From the NCBI GenBank assembly GCA_039621445.1, contig CP154956.1:14620166-14684165 (forward strand): a DNA stretch of 64,000 nt, written 5' to 3'. How positions within the stretch are numbered: the first letter of the stretch is position 1; the number at the start of each line of letters is the position of its first letter. Position numbers and translations under genes: made by a program. Below, in pieces: positions 61,731-64,000 of this stretch. This DNA comes from Euglena gracilis. Taxonomy: Eukaryota; Euglenida; Euglenophyceae; Euglenales. The notes under the pieces were generated by a model. The model worked only from the letters and a program-made list of their open reading frames with translations, was not told the DNA's origin and searched no databases.

Positions 61731-63637
61731 CGTTAGGCTCAGGGCTTGCCATACCGTGGCCTCTGACGATCGTCGTTGAGGAACATTGGTCTGCGCCAAC
61801 ACACTGCGGAGGCACTTGGATATGAATCCTGCCGCTCGCTCCCCCATCCCTCCAAAGCAATCAACCACATACCACCCCCCCCCCCTTTATTGTCCCCCCC
61901 CCTTTATTGTCCCTCCCGGCCAATGCAATTCCTTTGGTCCCCCTTTATTGTCCCCCCCCCTTTATTGTCCGGTCGGGCCTCCCGGGGGGAGGTCGGTGGG
62001 ACAATAAGGGGGGGGGGGGGTGGTACGGGATGAACGTCCATCCCAGCCGTTCACAGGTGGCTGCATACTTGCGTTCTTTGTCTCCCTCTTGTAATTCGTG
62101 CCACAGTGCTAAGGCGTCCATTGAGGAGACCGGGTTTGCTGGTTGCAACGGGTGGCGGACCGTGACATCCACTGCAGCAGGTCCGTCCGCGTCGAATCTC
62201 GTGATGAAGACATCTCCAGGTCTCGTCCGGTTGTCTGCCACCTCTTCTCATCGAGCCATGAATCCGGCCCTTCTCGCAAGGTCCAAAACGAACGCCTGGA
62301 GGGCACCATGTCGCCGCAAAGTGTTATTTTTGGGGCAGCAGACAAGGTGATTTCCTCCAACATCCATTTGTTGGTGGCAGCGGGGGCATTCCGGCAAGGA
62401 GCCATTTGTCGTTGTGGGGCAAACTTGGCACCCCAAGGACCACCGAGTCAGGGCTCTGAATTCTGCCGGTGGGATGAGGGTTTTCAGGGGGTCGAAGGGG
62501 TTGACCGCTGCCCACGCCATTGTGTGCGGCCTCCGCTGGCATGCGAAACGGACCGCGTCATTTCCAACAGGGCCCCCCAAAAGCAGGTCTGCCCGGACCT
62601 TGACGACCTCATCTGTCCACCATTTTTGTTTCACCATTGTGGGAGACAAGGAACTCACTTTGCTTGGGTCCGTTAGGAGGTCACCCACAGGCGCCACCCC
62701 TTTGGTGAGGCCCGAGATCACCAAGCCCATCTCTCCATAATCCCGTGGGAGCTGGGGGCAACCCTCGGGTAGGCACAGAGTGCTATCCGCTCGTGAGAGG
62801 AAGTCAAGGATGGCTGCCCACCTTGCCGGTGCTCTGGATACCTCTGGGTCTCGGATCCCAAGCCCCCACAAACGGACTGGCAGAGAGGCTTGTGCCCACT
62901 GTTTATCATCCAGTGGGCGAGTGGTGATGACGGACATTGTGTCCCGAAGGAGAGTGGCAAAGGAATGGCATGGCGCCTTGGCTCCCGAGAGGTGTGTGGT
63001 TCAAAGCAGGTCGTTTACTTTACATGCATCAAGACATTGCCTGAGCACCGTGAACTGTAGGTGCGGCGACGGCAGCAATTGCAGCAGGTCGCACGCTTTC
63101 CGGACTCCCGAGAGGCGGTCCTCCCAAAGGAAAGTGGCAAAGTCCAGGCGTCCTGCCGCGTGGCAGACGGGCACTCCTAGCGCACGGATGCCCGAGCCGG
63201 GTGTGAAAGGTTCCACTGGGATGCCCTGAGGCAGGCCATCTCCATGCGCAACAAATGCGGGACCCCAGAGTTTGCACTTCGTCAGGTTGAGTCCCACACC
63301 AATCTGTGGCCCCTCGTTCAGAATCAGCCTTACTGCCTTTCGAGCTGTTCCGGCGTGCCCATGATGTGGGCATCATCCAGGAACCAGGCTTGCCAGCCCA
63401 CGATACCTTGCAGCTTATCCAAGAGGGACTGTATCCCGAGGGCAAAGGCAGCCGGCCCACACGGGCCCCCTTGCTGCACACCGGACTTGCTTCGGAGTGA
63501 AGTTTTTCCGAGATACAACTGAGAATGGCGGGCGTAACAACTCTCCAACCATGGAAGCAGCGGGGGGCATCGCTCAGCGACTTCTGCCAGCAAATTCTCT
63601 CTCGAGATGCAGTTGAATGCGTTTAAAACCGTTAACC
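61731..63637 (-). pseudogene. Non-LTR retrotransposon reverse transcriptase, broken
   Basis: Read on the minus strand: NAFNCISRENLLAEVAERCP (RT block with the NAFN motif), GVQQGGPCGPAAFALGIQS, FLDDAHIMG (catalytic FxDD, 63383-63369), then after one frameshift GLNLTKCKLWGP. Next are an in-frame TGA at about 63001, a thumb/connector with LPVRLWGLGIRDP, a zinc-knuckle-like CPRCHQQMDVGGNHLVCC (about 62388-62338), a second in-frame TGA (62247-62245), and a C-terminal nuclease-like RPGDVFITRF, AVDVTVRHPL, KYAATCERLGWTFIPY. That is split by a 152-bp insertion (61872-62023) and resumes VVDCFGGMGERAAGF. It ends against the GGGGAGCAC block at 61730; the 5' part is cut at about 63640. Known family role: target-primed reverse transcription. 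This copy is dead. Confidence 0.9.
61872..62023. mobile_element. TA-flanked poly-C element inserted in the reverse transcriptase
   Basis: 152 bp. Left CCACC plus a C run and TTTATTGTCC; right GGACAATAAG plus a G run and GTGG; TA at 61870-61871 and 62024-62025. Deleting the element and one TA makes the surrounding frame read FIPYVVDCFGG without a break, as expected for this protein family. That fixes both ends and shows the target duplication is TA. The interior shares AATGCAATTCCTTTGGT (complement) with 4985-5152 and 57119-57294. Confidence 0.9.
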
Positions 63638-63639
63638 GT

Positions 63640-63775
63640 TCACGGGCTTCCCCACGTGAGGAAACGGGGTGCGTTCACGGGTGCGCACTACGGCACCCGT
63701 GAACGGACCCCGTTTTCACATATGCGCACCCGTGGTCGGTTCACGGGTGCACGCACGGCAGCCGTGGACGGAATT
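63640..63775. repeat. GTTCACGGGTGCGCAC inverted/tandem repeat
   Basis: Repeated GTTCACGGGTGCGCAC words with complements GTGCGCACCCGTGAAC (63669-63762), truncating the 5' side of the reverse transcriptase. The GCGCACCCGTG word is also the right end of R7 elements (50200, 57985). Confidence 0.75.
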
Positions 63776-63779
63776 TTGC

Positions 63780-64000
63780 CTTTAAAAAAGGGAAAATATT
63801 TATGCAGTAGGGAAGAGGATTTGAAACAAATGGCGAACCTGGTGAACTTGAGGGGTGGGGGCAGGAATGCAAGAGGTGGCATAGGGAACTGACACGCGAC
63901 AAACTAAATTTCGGTGCGAGGCACATGCTCGCGATGCCTTTCGGCATGGTCAGAGGAACAACAGGACGGATAACTCAACGACAACCCTGACAAATCCACG
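63780..64000. other. No feature recognised
   Basis: Short unique sequence to the window end, with no supported exon or repeat match. Confidence 0.4.

Overview
This window is eukaryotic nuclear DNA, most likely from a unicellular alga or other protist. The evidence is short coding exons scattered through long introns and intergenic DNA, a 5S rRNA gene with an internal promoter, very long simple-sequence arrays, homopolymer G/C tracts every few hundred bases, and degenerate non-LTR retroelements. A dinoflagellate is my first guess. The reasons are the retroelement motifs (FLDDA catalytic box, GEAKNPGP), and reading phases in the SWEET gene that fit GC-AG and possibly GA-AG introns. This is inference, and another alga with a repeat-rich genome would also fit. 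Nothing points to a bacterial or viral origin.

Layout. 1-4.2 kb is non-coding, with a 10-bp minisatellite and about 2.5 kb of contiguous, motif-switching microsatellites. 7.7-9.6 kb (+) holds three exons of a Ser/Thr protein kinase N-lobe. At 10 kb (-) is the first exon of a secreted thioredoxin-fold (protein disulfide isomerase) gene. 15.0-23.3 kb (-) is a SWEET-type sugar transporter spread over about 8 kb; a 5S rRNA gene sits inside one of its introns on the opposite strand. 25.9-27.8 kb (-) is a decayed retroelement-like ORF with a J-domain and two CCCH zinc fingers. 28-41 kb is mostly repeats with isolated exon candidates. 41.0-47.4 kb (-) contains a chain of exons with matching phases from an unrecognised protein or proteins, interrupted by large fold-back repeats. 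47.5-61.7 kb is almost entirely nested inverted-repeat elements. 61.7-63.6 kb (-) is a broken reverse transcriptase pseudogene that has itself received an insertion.

The most interesting content is the non-coding repeat population. (1) Several families of small (74-190 bp) inverted-repeat elements share one design: a C/G homopolymer next to a short A/T-rich word that differs between families. At least five copies are flanked by TA. Removing one such element plus one TA from the reverse transcriptase restores its reading frame. (2) An unrelated family has AGGGCGGTCC termini and about 10-bp target duplications, including a 54-bp copy with a perfect duplication. (3) Fold-back elements carry GCGCTTAAGCGC-like cores. 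These families explain most of the sequence between exons.

The protein-coding genes are independent eukaryotic genes on both strands; no operon logic applies. Splice sites were chosen by eye from AG/GT context and reading phase, so exon ends are predictions.
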